Source of the DNA: Spisula solida
Taxonomy: Eukaryota; Mollusca; Bivalvia; Venerida; Mactridae
Length of the DNA: 64,000 bases
Direction: 5' to 3'
Assembly: GCA_947247005.1 (NCBI GenBank)
Contig: OX365949.1
Span: forward strand, 6,830,001 to 6,894,000
A program made the position numbers and the translations under genes. Positions 1 to 12,829 of this stretch are shown here, one piece after another. Under the pieces are notes generated by a model, which had not been told where the DNA came from, made no database searches, and saw nothing but the letters and a program-made list of their open reading frames with translations. Position 1 is the first letter of the stretch, and every line of letters starts with the position of its first letter.

Positions 1-1175
1 GTGAGTAGTTGGCACTCATTAATTATAATTATTCTAGTTTGATTGTGAAACAAGTTTTGCAAGTTTTCAAATGTTACTTGTCGCAAAGAGGGTATTTGCA
101 AAGATAATACAGATAAGCTCCCCTTTTTCATATCGGCTGTCATCCAAGTAGCCTAAAGGGGAAAACTGTTAACATTCCCTTCGTCTTCTGTACGATGTTG
201 CTGTGAAACCAATGTAATTTACTACGAGTCAGTGGGCGGACACATACCACAATATTATCCTGACCGTTTTGTTTACCTTCAAATCACATTCTTATATTAT
301 GCGAACTCGCAGACGACATTTCTAAAACAAGTCGATCTGTCGCGTGCAGAGAAAAGCTCCATCAAAGTTCCATAGACGGAACATGTCTATTCGACCGAAA
401 CATACAACTTATTTCAATCAACAATACATTATATGCAAGGTGTGATGGCAAATCCCTCGAGTACATGACGTATACAGTACACATGCTTGTGTTACTGATT
501 TTACCACATTTCAATAGCAGATAATTGTCATGCTTCAAAATTCCATAATAATAAAGTTATCGACGCTTAACGTATTAATTTGCCCACGCAATATTGACTT
601 CCGTGTGCGTCATGTGTTCTTCGTACAAAGTAATAATTGCTGTGCGGGTTCGATCGTTGCACTGCATTACTTCATTTCACGGTGTCTTAATCCGTAGATT
701 ATTCGGTAGCGTATAATATACTTATGCCTGTATGCAAACTAACGCACCGTAAGTGTTGTAATGGAAAGAGTATAACTATATATAATGTCGCTGTCGTAAG
801 AGAGTGGCGCACATAAAACAAGGCCGTTTGACTATTCCACTAATAGGAATATAAGCTGCCAACTGAGGAACAAGAGCATTTGATGGCCCTTGATAATGTG
901 GCACGATATAGTTCCCGATTTGCGTGAAATGCTTTCTGTGTCAACTTAACCTACATTACATTAATTTAAACGCTGTCCATTTTGTCGCGAGGGACTTAGG
1001 AATTCGGTCACAAGAGAAGACGATGCTTTATTTGTCATAGATCACTTCCTGTATTCTGAATTCTCATAACTTCTTGTCTACAATTTTTATTTTCATTTGA
1101 CTTAGTTTCGACGGATTCCAAAGGGGTTTAGTTATTTCTGTAAAACGTGTCTGAGTTGTTCAGATTTATCACAAA
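1..1175. other. Non-coding stretch upstream of a putative first exon
   Basis: No recognisable coding region, RNA gene or repeat is seen. If the signal-peptide exon at 1176 is real, the last few hundred bases would hold its promoter and 5' UTR, but I see no TATA box or initiator that I would defend. Confidence 0.4.
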
Positions 1176-1252
1176 ATGTTCACACTATTAATACTTTTGG
1201 GATTAATTGTCGCCTATTTTCCTAAGGAACCTGTATCCGCCGATACACAGAG
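1176..1252 (+). CDS. Putative first coding exon with a signal peptide (partial gene)
   Basis: The ATG at 1176 opens a short frame that starts MFTLLILLGLIVAYF and continues with KEPVSADTQ. A hydrophobic core of about 14 residues is followed by a polar stretch with a small-residue site (VSA), as in a secretory signal peptide. The frame meets an AG/GTACTA donor-like site at 1252/1253, giving 25 codons plus two bases (phase 2). Signal peptides commonly sit alone in exon 1 of secreted and receptor genes, so this is probably the start of a secreted or membrane protein. No following exon could be assigned: the nearest acceptor-like site with an open frame is near 5783, and its phase does not join cleanly. 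The hydrophobic frame could also be chance in AT-rich DNA. Confidence 0.4.
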
Positions 1253-3401
1253 GTACTATGAATTAATCTTTATGTAATACTTAATAAAAATATGGTATGA
1301 GATAAGACTATAAATGAAAATTTCTGAATCAATATTCTCAGTGGAGTTCTAATGATTTATAAAGCGTCCCATATCCTTCCTGTCCAACAAAATGTGCGCT
1401 AGAATAAATTTATCCCTATTGAGATAAAACCAAATAATACAAGCGTGTCGGCAATTGTCATTTCTATTCTGCATTAACTTTTCTCTTGAGAACTGGAAAT
1501 ATAATCAACAAACGAACTGACAAGAGGGTTGATTTATAAAGCCAAGTGTCACATCCTGGAGAGCTAGCATAATTTTATCGTACTGAATGTTAAGAGGTTT
1601 TTGACATTTTCCTTACATTGTAATTCAAATAGCTTCACAGTCACTTGATCGTCTATTAACTTTAAGGCACATGCAATACCAGTAGTACTTGATCGATGGA
1701 ATTTAAATCACCCAGAAGAACGTCACAGGACATGGTAATATAATCACCCATGTATCCGTGGGTAACATTATATGATAACCATTTGGTAGCGAACGGAAGG
1801 AGGTTCTATCATAACCTAATCCAACAGTCTATAATGCTTACATTCTTTGTGTTTGAGATCGGAAATTTGAGACGATCTCTTTGAACTACTTAGATCCGTA
1901 AAGACACACGTTTTTGTGCCACACTTGCTACTGAAAGTATTTCTAAAGAATGGGAACTGAAATGCATTCATTAACGACAGTAGATGCATTGTGGAATGCA
2001 ATCAGAGATGTCCGTGGTTCTTCTCTTGTTGGAACGCTGTTGGTAGTTATAGTAAACAGAGGGGAATATAGTAGAGGTATTAACGGTATACCGGTAACCG
2101 TGGTATCATTTTCCCGCGGTACCATCCAAAACATAGTTAACTGTGTCATTAACAAAGAGTAAACAAACACCATTGTGTTCTATAAATTTACATATTAAAA
2201 CACGAGAGAGCTTCGTCTTTAATTTGATATCAATATTTTAAAAATCCCTCAATAAGAAAATAAACCCATAGAGCATGAACTCACTTTCTTTTTTTTGTTT
2301 AGAATTGGCCTTGTCGTTTCTATTGAATATCTCGTACATTGACTGGACACCGTGGTATACATTTCATGGTATAACTTTTTAACTAGTTGATCCATTTTGA
2401 TGGTATTTTGCATGGAAGTAGGTCTAACAATGTTAACTATGAATGTAATTACCTTATGAAGATATCTAAAGTCAATTCTCGTTTTTGATACAATGCAAAT
2501 CTGACCACTTTAGTACAAATGCACCTTTCTAAGTTCACATAAATTTTATAAATGAAAACTGTTTGACTCTTTATCAATAATACAGTTCCCTGTGATCCAA
2601 AATACCAGTTTTTTATCAACATTTATTTTTTTGAAGTTACCTGCCGTACAAGCAAACTATACAATACATGCTTTCCCCATTGAAACCCTTCAATTGCCAT
2701 ATTGCTAAAACTACTTTCTCGTAATTGCTTGCTGTGAAGTCCAGTATCAAGTGTACGTTTATTAACACAAGCTATTATTTTACATACGTACTAGTAGTAT
2801 TGTTATTTCTCTAGTTCTAGGCATGTAACGACTCGTTGATTCGTTCTTAAAAAGCAACCTGGCTGCGAGCTTGGTATAATATTCTGACCACTATACCACA
2901 GCTCATAGTTTATAATACAGCTGGTGGTGTACCGATGTTTATACCATGGTATTACAGAAAACCTCATGCTCTCATTTTCTTGGCGGTACCCGGCCTTAGA
3001 ATATAGCGGATAAATGTTTGGTATTCTTGCCTTCTTGGTGAGCGAAAGCTGCGTCAGATGGTGGTGATGCTGTGACATTTAATTCTTATTCATTGAAAAA
3101 TACCTGTAGGCGAAATTTGACACTGCTGCTCTATGACCCATCACTTCAAGAATGTTTGTATTCTGCTAATATACTGGTCAAGTATCCCAGCTTGACGTAT
3201 ATGTCCGGGAAGGTATGTACTGAAAGGCAATCTCGACGTTGGGTGCAACACTTTCAGAAAGTGTAACTTTAACTTCTGAAAGCATTAAAAAGTAGTAATA
3301 GCTCTGTGTGTGGAGCACTTGGTTGTAACTAGACAGACACGAGTAATTAAATCAATCCTTTATACAAGTTACATAGAACACGTAGTAGCAAAGCATAACC
3401 A
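1253..3401. other. Putative intron or intergenic DNA; one higher-GC ORF patch
   Basis: This is mostly AT-rich sequence without recognised features. The segment 1943-2173 is open on both strands (plus frame 1950-2162, minus frame 1943-2173) and is visibly richer in G+C than its flanks. Neither translation has a motif I recognise. It may be a fragment of an old repeat or an isolated exon, and I do not assign a function. Confidence 0.3.
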
Positions 3402-3632
3402 GGCCCCGATCTCCCGAAGCATCTCAAGTAGAAATCTCAACTCAAAGTCTGAATTTGAGATAAATATGAATCTTGAACCCTCAAAATTTTGCTGTAATAG
3501 ACTCCGAATAATGTTTCCGTTTGGTTATACCAATTTAGAGTACAATTTTGCAAGGAAACTACCTCAAACAATAGGTGACAAAATTTGAGTTGAGATTGAG
3601 CTCAGATTGAGATGTTTCGGGAGATCGGGGCC
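3402..3632. mobile_element. 231-bp MITE with about 24-bp terminal inverted repeats
   Basis: The left end GGCCCCGATCTCCCGAA followed by GCATCTCAA is mirrored at the right end by TTGAGATGTTTCGGGAGATC plus GGGGCC, with one mismatch. The interior continues the symmetry loosely (GAAATCTCAACTCAAA against TTTGAGTTGAGATTGAG). No coding capacity and no clear target-site duplication are seen. The structure fits a non-autonomous DNA transposon of unassigned superfamily. Confidence 0.75.
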
Positions 3633-6007
3633 AGATCGACTCAATATTAGAACACTGCCAATTGGGTTATCAAGTCACTGCGCTAACCGGTCGCCACGTT
3701 CAGTTTCGGGCACCAGTGAACGCGTGAACAACGTAGGTTTTGGTGGTCATGATTTACTACAAGGAGAGTTGTACGATATGTGGTTCATTTTGATTGATTG
3801 TACTTAATTATTTACTCTACTGAAAGAGATTTTATCTACGTTACTGTCAATAATTTACCGGTCAAATCAATGAAGTAGTAGGTGTGTCTTAGAATACCAT
3901 AGGAGTTGTTGATGATTAATGTGAGGTGGTTTTTGCTTAATGTCAAAGAATAAAACCCGTTTATCATGTGTATGACATTATTTCATTCGTTCCGAATGTC
4001 TATGTGGAATATACTTAATCATTTTGACATAAAATCGATGAAGCAAAATTCGGAAGAGCTTTCCTGAAGTTAATGTTCTCAAATAATTACCTTGGGTTGG
4101 GGTGAGGTAGGGCCTACTACAAACCCCAAAATACGGGTTTATCCTCCTCCTACTCGAATAGTTTTTTTGGCGTTAGCTGATAATAATTCATTGTTCTTCT
4201 TAATTGATCTATTATATGCTTGTATACATGTATATGTCCGCAAAACTAATTGCTCAGAACAAAGTATACATTTCACGAACGATTGCGTTACCATATTAAA
4301 ATATTTTAATTCTCTGTTATGCGTATAGTGTCGTATGTGTATGTCTAGTATACTATAACGTTAGTGTAAATGCGATATTTGGGGTCATTAAACTAGGTCA
4401 CGTGATTTTAACATTCAACTCCCTGTTACATTGTAGTTGACGTTACGATTTCCTTGTACTACTTTCTGTTCTGCTACAATATCTTCCGCCAATATCCATA
4501 TTGCAAACAGCTAACAAACTCAACTGATTTCACTTTGCTCCGTTGACCTTTTTTAAATGTCTTGTTTTCATTTACCACGTCGTCGCATTGACAGTTTTTA
4601 CTGTTTTTGTTATGTCACCATTTTCAGCACACCCTTTATTGCTTTGTACGAAAGCAATCCCAATACGACTTCTGTTGTACATACCAGTAGTGTGAATCAC
4701 AAAGAATATTGGATGGAAGTGAGTAAGGTCTTCTCGTTTTGCTCGTTATATACTCTGAAGCATTAAAGTAAATTTAAAACAAATAGTTTACTATCAAGGT
4801 ATAGAGGTCAGAGTGGTTTGTTCGTATTTAATGCCAATATTATTTGAGTATAACGTATTGATGATTTCACCATCCAAGTATCAGGAATAGCACACAGCAT
4901 TATAACACGTAACACCAAATCAGGACTGTCATAAATTAAGTTAAAACCAATGAAATAACTTTATCATTCAATGTCTTTGTAATGATATTTTTTTCCCAAT
5001 TACATTACTCGTATATGTTCCCTGTGGTCAAATCCAGACAAAAATAATAGACTTATTTCAATCAGTTATTACCTACGGGCTTAGATGGACGTATAGGTGT
5101 CGCCCTTTTGGGGAGTTATGTACATAATATTCCTCTTTTACCTAGTTAATTAATGGAGGACGCTCCTATAGTTTGTCGAATCCGTTACGTAAATATCTAC
5201 TATAAAAGACTTACATTATTCGGGTATTAAATTTCCAGGGTTTGCATCGAGTAAAAAACTGCTTTTATCAAGGCGTTGATTTAAAACATTTGAAATAAAA
5301 TAATGGTCAAGCATTTCCGAGAAACGGGTAGTGTAATCGCATTGGTTTGATTTCGTAGTCGAACTCGCCCATAATATCAACGAATACATTTCCAGCCGCC
5401 AATAAGAATTATTTGATATATTTTTGTTCTGTTAAGTATAACATAATTTTGATGTGTCAATAGCCATACTCAAAGGTTAGAATGCTGTCTCATCTTAGGG
5501 TGGGTGGAGTGAACTACACATTTAATAAAATACCGTTTGTCTCGCCTAAACATCAACTTTGCTCGTAGTACTTCATTACTCTGTCTCCAAGAAATGTTGT
5601 TTGCAGAAAAAGGTGATCATTAACAACGCCCCCACTCAGTCAGTGAACGGGACGCCGTGTTAGAGCAAGAGAAACGTCATGTTTGATAATAAATTACAAT
5701 ATAACGAATAATGCAACTTTTAAAGACATATTGTTTCGTTGTTGTTTGTTTTTGTTTCCAAATGAATTATTTTGTTTTTACAGTAATGGTACAAAAAGAA
5801 AGTGTTCATAACCGTGTGGGATAATCTTGGAATACTCTACATCGTACCTTCTTTGTATGATCATTCAGAGCCATTAGAAACACCTTTGTCCTTACGTGTT
5901 TTTGAGCAACTGTATTTGCACGAATTGCGTGGCAATACTGTATTGAAGATAAAACGTATGCTACCAATCATATCTCTAGTCTAGTGCCTTGTGTAATTTT
6001 GTTGTTG
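3633..6007. other. No gene supported; one weak exon candidate
   Basis: AT-rich DNA without recognised repeats. At 5781-5783 a pyrimidine-rich TTTTGTTTTTACAG acceptor-like site precedes a frame open from 5787 to the stop at 5982-5984, with residues such as VFITVWDNLGILYIVPS. No family is recognised and the frame begins directly after a stop, so an exon here is only a possibility. Confidence 0.25.
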
Positions 6008-6165
6008 CCTGTGCTGTGCTCGGCTGGTTAAGCTAAGTGCTGCCTTCCCTGTCTGACTTAATATCATCTTTTTAATAGTGGTATTCGCACCTTCTTTTGT
6101 GTATTTTCCCTTTTGCACATTGTGTCATCTGTTGTTTCTGTCGAGTGCTGCCTTCACTGTTCGAC
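6008..6165 (-). repeat. Family R interspersed repeat, two fragments
   Basis: On the minus strand 6008-6066 reads as the family R head (ACAGGGAAGGCAGCACTTAG, then the AGCCGAGCACAG segment). A second, more diverged fragment lies at 6110-6165. The same core recurs at 25609, 25924, 29796, 31340, 31855, 36034, 40173, 48045, 52018, 56828, 57940 and 58996. Confidence 0.7.
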
Positions 6166-6654
6166 ACGTTATTATCGGTTTCCGTATTACTGTCAGATAC
6201 GTCTTAAAAATGTCGAGGAATTCGTGATTTGACTCAGTATGTGCTTTCAAACAACAAATAACGTCAAAAGTATTGGTGTTATGAATAGATCACCAAACCT
6301 ATGGGAATGTAAATGGTATACGAGTTCGCAGATGTATTACACAAACTAATTATAAATGAGAGAAAATATCAGAAAATAATTCTCATTCCGTTGAAGCGGA
6401 AGTTTGAAACGTGGCACTAATTCCTACAAATTAACCCACACGAAAGCTTGCATTAGCTGAAATCCAATGTAATTGCAACTGTTATTGTTTGCTAAATAAT
6501 GCTATGTGGATAATTTCATACTAGTGGTATTCAACACAGCTGTCTTTGAAGATATAATGTGGCTTGTAATAGAAAGAGGGCAATGGTTGATAATGATACA
6601 TCAACTATCATAGGGCATTAACATCGACCTGTTTCGAAACATATAATATAATAA

Positions 6655-6910
6655 TTTATGCCAACATACAAAATTATGCCAATATTGAAAAACATCAAAG
6701 ATGGGTAAAATACAAAATTATGGGTAAAATACAAAATTATGCCAATATTGAAAAACCTCAAAGATAGGTAAAATACAAAATTATACAAAATTATGCCTAT
6801 TAATTTTTTAAAACATCAAAGATTGGTAAAACACAAAATGAATCAAAATACAAAATTATGCAAATCAAAGATGAGTAAAATACTAAATTATGCAAATACA
6901 AATTATGTCA
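6655..6910. repeat. AT-rich imperfect tandem repeat (about 45-bp unit)
   Basis: Imperfect copies of a unit containing CATCAAAGATGGGTAAAATA followed by CAAAATTATGCCAATATTG are arranged head to tail, with shortened versions toward the right end. A further isolated copy sits at 7338-7385, so the 430 bp between may be an insertion or the remains of a longer array. Confidence 0.7.
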
Positions 6911-8116
6911 TATCATAATTTTACCACTTATATCTATATATACAAACATATACACAAAACGTATACACTGCTTTAGGGTGGGATGGTGGGTTTTCCTTTT
7001 CGTTTGCAGAGCGTGTAAAACCAGAACGAGGCTCAACATTGCGGTTAACGCTAAAAGCCTGTTCTGTAATCTGCACGGTCCGTGCCGTTTTTAAACAAAA
7101 ATTATTTGACTTGTATTTGTCATAAATTTATTTATTCTGAATAAGTTAATATTTATGCCAACCTACTAACTTTCACCCAAAAACATTGTAACTGATAATA
7201 CACATAGGTGGTGCTCTGTTTGATGATGGATGAAATATAATTAACTCGGTATTGATTGAAATTTTGTCATTTATTTTTACAGCTAAATGACATCTGTATT
7301 TGTAACATACAAATGAAACAATACATATAACTAAAGTATTAATATTTGAAAAACATCAAAGATGGGTAAAATACAAAATTATGCCACACATTGTGTACAT
7401 GTACTGATCTAAATCTTGGACACAATACCCCATCCACCACAATTTATTTATCAATAGTCATCAAAACTCATTATTCGTCATTTGACCTGTGCCTTTTTCA
7501 CGCAGAGCTATCAATTTGTACATTGTTCCTACTTATGCTGCCTGCCATGTCCGATTGGGATATTATCTTCTGGCATGTTCTTATTTATCTCAGTTTTGTG
7601 GGACACATGCACATATCCAATGAGCTTATTGAATGGACAGGACGGGAAACTATCTAAATGTCTGTCCATTGGGTGATAATACAACACACTTTCAATTTCA
7701 ATACCATATTGTATCGGCATTTAAACATCACTCATAGATTGTCGAGGACATCCGCACCGAAGTGCAACTTAAGATTGCACAACAAATAGATGCTTATTTT
7801 GGACAAAACATCAATAAGAATAATGATGAATTTACATAAATGCAACTGCGAAATTGTAATAATACACTTTTAGGAAGCGACACGAATACTAACAACTGCA
7901 ATATCTCTAAATTACATGCATAGTCAGATTTTTGGTACATCTGCTTTGATTTTGTCTGGAGTATGTAAGTACGAATAATGGTTCAAGTATATATAATGGA
8001 ATTAAGCTGCCTCATTCTCACAACTTCCTATTTATCAAACATAAACGGATTACGTTGGATTGTCTTGGTACAATGTAACGGATGTGAAATCGCATATCTA
8101 TCACTAGTGCAACACA
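6911..8116. other. No gene supported
   Basis: AT-rich DNA containing the outlying copy of the preceding repeat at 7338-7385. The frames at 7391-7720 overlap on both strands and look like chance openings. Confidence 0.35.
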
Positions 8117-8673
8117 ATAAAACCATGCACTGATGTCATAAAGGACTGCTATAAAATCATGCACTGACGTCATAAAGGACTGCTATACAATCATGCACTG
8201 GCGTCATAAAGGACTGCTATAAAACCATGCACTGACGTCATAAAGGACTGCTATAAAATCATGCACTGACGTCATAAAGGACTGCTATACAATCATGCAC
8301 TGGCGTCATAAAGGACTGCTATAAAACCATGCACTGACGTTATAAAGGACTGCTATAAAAACATGCACTGACGTCATAAAGGACTGCTATAAAATCATGC
8401 ACTGACGTCATAAAGGACTGCTATAAAACCATGCACTGCGTCATAAAGGACTACTATAAAACCATGCACTGACATCATAAAGGACTGCTATAAAACCATG
8501 CACGGACGTCATAAAGGACTGCTATAAAACCGTGCACTGACGTCATAAAGGACTGCTATAAAACCATGCACTGACGTCATAAAGGACTGCTATAAAATCA
8601 TGCACTGACGTCATAAAGGACTGCTATAAAATCATACACTGACGTCATAAAGGACTGCTATAAAATCATGCAT
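8117..8673. repeat. 34-bp minisatellite, about 16 copies, each with a CRE-like palindrome
   Basis: The unit is about 34 bp, with CATGCACTGACGTCATAAAG as its core followed by GACTGCTATAAAAC. Nine of the sixteen units I counted carry a perfect TGACGTCA, the consensus cAMP-response element bound by CREB/ATF factors; the rest differ by one base or an indel. The first six units show a three-unit higher-order pattern (ATAAAACC, ATAAAATC, ATACAATC with TGGCGTCA), giving a 102-bp super-repeat. The array is non-coding. Confidence 0.95.
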
Positions 8674-9331
8674 ATTAGTGTGGGATTAAGATTTGTTAAA
8701 TACTCGGTAAATAAAAACATAAACACAACCATTAACTTCGTTGTACTCCTGGCTAAATACTTATCTTAAAAAACAAGAACAAACGAAACACCCTCGGGAG
8801 TAATGTAACAGTTGTTCTTCCAAATTTAATTAATAAATCAAAAGAAATAATTGCATTCACGAAAAATAAAAAAGTGGATTTGTTCTCTAGTTTTCATTAT
8901 TATTTTGCCTTTGTTCTTGAATTGTTCTCATTTGATTCAAAATAATCCTTTATTAAATGCAGTTGCTACATGTACTACTACTTTATGTTGGCATATCTGT
9001 ATTGTCTTGAATAGTATTATGTCTAACGAATTGTACCTCATTCTATAATGTTATTTAAAATATGTATGTACATATATTCATCGTCTGAGTGGATCGTTGC
9101 TCTATCTACCATTTTCAATATTTCGAGAAATTGAGTTTAAAGATTCAGTTAGTGATGTTTCTATTATTGTTCAAGATATGTTGACAATATTATACGCGAA
9201 TATTCAGCTTTAAGAATAGACCTAGAATATCAAGTTAGATATTTATAAAATGTTGTATGTGTTTATTTAGTTATATTTTTGTGTTTGGAGATAGAGTAAT
9301 TTTGTCATAATATGTCATTGTTTCTTAAAGG
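8674..9331. other. No gene supported
   Basis: AT-rich DNA. The frame 8851-9048 contains a hydrophobic run but lies in low-complexity sequence without supporting signals. A GGAGATAGAG motif related to the next repeat appears at about 9284. Confidence 0.3.
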
Positions 9332-9530
9332 AGAACTGCTCTATCTCCAAATACTGGCGATAGAGCAGTTCTATATTGAAATGTATGGAGATAGAACAGT
9401 TCTTTACTGAAATTTATGGAGATAGAACAGTTCTTTATTGAAATTTATGGAAATAGAGCAGCTCATTATTGACAGTTATGGAGATAGGGCAGTTCTTTAT
9501 TGACAGTTATGGAGATGGAGCAAATAATTA
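9332..9530. repeat. 31-bp tandem repeat headed by a 14-bp hairpin
   Basis: At 9332-9372 AGAACTGCTCTATC is followed by a 13-base loop and its perfect complement GATAGAGCAGTTCT. From there about six imperfect copies of a 31-bp unit run to 9530 (GGAGATAGAACAGTTCTTTA then TTGAAATTTAT). Scattered motifs occur at 9284, 9654 and 9780. The array may have grown from one arm of the inverted repeat. Confidence 0.85.
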
Positions 9531-10835
9531 CTCAGGCACTAAGAGTCACATGTACAAATTACTTTATTTGATTGGCTAGATATAATGTTTACAGGTAAAC
9601 TGCTCCAACTCCTGGAGTTGAAACAGTATAAGAGTCAATAGTTTATTTATTTGGTGGAGATAGAGCAAATCATTACTGGGTATCTTCGTTTGTGCTGGGC
9701 GGATTTATTAGTAGATAAGATATTATTGTAGATCTCGACAAGACGATTTCAGTGATATAAAAATCTCATTTTTGTCATTAATGGAGATAGAACACTTCTT
9801 TACTCAGCTGACGTATTGTTACTAAACGGGAATAAAAGTTAAATCATAAGAAAAGATCCTTAAGTTTTGTAGATAAACACAATAATTATTTTTTGAATTA
9901 CAGGGTTCCTCTTCTTTTGTTTGGACTTTTTGTGCTCCATCAATGTACGGTCTTACTTTATTGGTATAGCAATATACGACATTTAATGACGTACTGTATT
10001 TGTGAAACAGTCTAACAGCATTATAAAAATAACTAAAATTGTGTAAATATACATAGCTGAGACGAAACAAACACCCCCATGAAGACGGTTTGTGGCCCCT
10101 ACCAATTTTATATTTAACATTTTCCTTGCCGATCAGGACTATTGTCGAATTACATTTAATCTATTTCATGTGTTCAAAGTCCTGTACAGTACAGGCAACA
10201 TGAGCATAATACAAACACACACACTCTGCCGGTCGCGACAATAGCCAAATGTCTATTCCGTGTTCAATTTCTAGTAGCTTTAAAATGGTCTTGTATTTTA
10301 TAATGTTCTTATTATTCAATAAGTACAGCGAAGTTGAGCAACTTTGACTTCATACCTTCATATGTCAGATATAACATGAAAACAAGATGTAGACGCTTTG
10401 AAACTATTATAAATATACCGTGCCAATGCAAAACAACTGATTTCAGACTCTGATGTGTACAAGCTATATACTGTGCCTTAATATATATAAGACAGCATTG
10501 TTACATTGATACACTATTACACGTATCAATGTCGTTATAGTTAACAATATTGTGCAATAGTTGGACTGTACGCTGCGTGACAGCTTTGTTTCAATAAATA
10601 GCGCCAGGTATTTGCAATACTGTCAACGAATGTATTTAATTATGATGCTACGTACTTATGCTGGTGTCATATACGTATATTGCTCATGTCTAGAATTAAT
10701 AGATGCGTACATCACGATGACAAAGCATTATCGTTGCCATTCCCTGGATTCATTTAATGTTGACATTTACGTGTCTTGTAACGCAAGAGGTTTTATTGCA
10801 TAATAATGGCATAATATAATAATTGCATAACAAGC
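9531..10835. other. No gene supported
   Basis: AT-rich unique-looking DNA. Outlying copies of the GGAGATAGA motif lie at about 9654 and 9780. No further feature is recognised. Confidence 0.3.
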
Positions 10836-12338
10836 TATAGTGCGCCCAGGATAATGTGGAAGGCGGGACAATTTGGTATTTTCCACCAAGGTATATTAAA
10901 ATTATGTGCACGGTTTATCAATGATGTTTTAAGTACATTACTGACCTTATCTGTTTATTTAAGGATGTTGGAGCGCTTAGGATCCCACTTTCAGAATTTG
11001 CTCAAAATTTGCCAGGAAGTAAAGAAATCTATACTGACACAAAATATGATTAAAAAACACGGAACTCGTTTTTCGGGTAGTCAGCCCTGATTGAAGTGTG
11101 TATGCATTATTTTTATAATTCCATGGAAATTGGTAAATTGGTGGTGGTGTTCAAATTTGACATTTTTATTTGATGGATGCGATCTAAATAATAAAATAGT
11201 TTTCAATATAGTTTGGGTACACTTTGTTTTACATGATCAAGATACCAAAAAGGGTATATTTAATTTTGGTCATATATATATCCCACCAAACCGGAACCAG
11301 GAACCAGTATACTATTTGAGAATGTCACATTATCTTTTTGTTTCTATAAAACTGAGGATAGTGTTTTGTTTACTATGATAAGTAACACAAGTTCCATCTA
11401 TATTCTGGCATTATATAACAACATGTTTTCAAATTTTCAACGTATGAAAATGTTAATATTTTGGAGATTGTGTATACTGAATATTATAACTACGTGATTA
11501 TCATTTCAAGCTCGGCTATATATTATATCTACCTTTTTTACTAATACACATTTATATATATATACTAATTCAGAATTTGTAAGGTGTGTACTGGGATGCC
11601 CTCGACCCAGGCACACCTATTGACGAGGATAATAAACAATCATTCCACCTCAAAAAAAAAAAAAAAAAAAAGTATATATATATATATATTGCTCCTTTAC
11701 CCCACCCACTTCATATTTAATGCAGCAAAATAGCACCCACGTAAAATCCTAAAACCTTTTTGCCCACCTTAATCTTTTTTTGATATTTTGTAAAATGAGT
11801 CTAGTGACATAGATCTTCACAATTATGCAAAAAAATACATGTCACCGAGGTATCTTTTTCGCAATTTTTGTTTTTATTTCGGTTAAATGTGGCTAAAATG
11901 CTGAGAAAATCGACGAAAACACTTAAAATAAATTTATTGAACATGTACATATCGCGAAAACACATCAACACACAATACAAAAACATTACCAAACGAACCT
12001 GACTCCCAAAAAAGTCATTTGGCATAAATAGCAATATTTTTTATTTTTTACCTCACCCACCTATTTTGTAATGTAATATTTTTTCTCGGAATAAAACCGT
12101 CATTTCGATTAGTATTTTCTAATTTTATTGCATAATACTTTTCAAAACTGTTCAATTTGATTTATTGTAGATTATTTTGACACATTTTTACATTTATAAG
12201 GCACAAAACGTACTATGACAAATGACGCATGCGCATTAAACCGATCCAACATCCTTAAGTGATTTGTAAAACCAATTTGCCACAGTTGACCAAACCGATT
12301 CATGTTTGTAAATATCACATTATCCTGGGCGGACTATA
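10836..12338. mobile_element. About 1.5-kb DNA-transposon-like element with 23-bp TIRs
   Basis: The left end reads TATAGTGCGCCCAGGATAAT followed by GTG. The complement of the right end is the same apart from one base (TATAGTCCGCCCAGG...). A second inverted pair lies inward, TTAAGGATGTTGGA at about 10959 and TCCAACATCCTTAA at about 12246. If the outermost TA pairs are the target duplication, the element spans 10838-12336 and would fit the Tc1/mariner size and target preference. The internal frames at 10854-11378 do not resemble a transposase. The element abuts the start of the duplicated array. Confidence 0.7.
11570..11671 (+). mobile_element. Nested poly(A)-tailed retroposon fragment
   Basis: A short segment carries a hairpin (GGTGTG-TA-CTGGG paired with CCCAG-G-CACACC), an AATAAAC polyadenylation-like signal at about 11631, and a 20-base A run at 11652-11671 followed by a TA repeat. 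This looks like the 3' end of a LINE, SINE or retrocopy inserted into the surrounding element. TA-rich DNA on both sides obscures any target duplication. Confidence 0.55.
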
Positions 12339-12829
12339 CGATGTTTACCGAGTAATAAACAAGGCCCATTGAATACGTTGTTTAAGTGAGTGCGGTTTAT
12401 TTAATATTAACAGGTTGAAAATTGATCAATGAGATGACATACCCTAAATTAAACATTGTAAGTAATTGAAATATAATTCTTCCTAAACCGAGATGAAACA
12501 GAACTATATCATATTCTTCATTCGTAAAATTTCCTACGTAAAATACACGATTGCCGTGGTAGTACAATTTTTAGTACGATTGTTTTGTAACCACCGAATG
12601 GCTGCAATATGGTTCCATTGGGAAAAGTTGTTTTCATGACGAAAAACTAATGCTTTTTGCGTATTGAACCAAATTCGATAGAAATAAAATGTCAGAAGAA
12701 TATATCACATATAGGATGCTGAATATATATTTGCCCATTAACAGATGTTGTTTCCCTAACTCTAACCGATATATAATAGTTATCATGTCAACTCTACAAT
12801 TGTCAGGACGCTGAACAAATAACATATAA

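Noticed and set aside
8117..8673. Regular 34-bp repeats resembling a CRISPR array
   Set aside because: The whole unit is repeated with no unique spacers, and the surrounding DNA is clearly eukaryotic.
8851..9048. Signal-peptide-like hydrophobic frame
   Set aside because: It lies in low-complexity T-rich DNA, with no splice signals and no conserved copy.
10854..11378. Two consecutive plus frames as a split transposase
   Set aside because: No DDE/D or helix-turn-helix pattern can be recognised in either translation.
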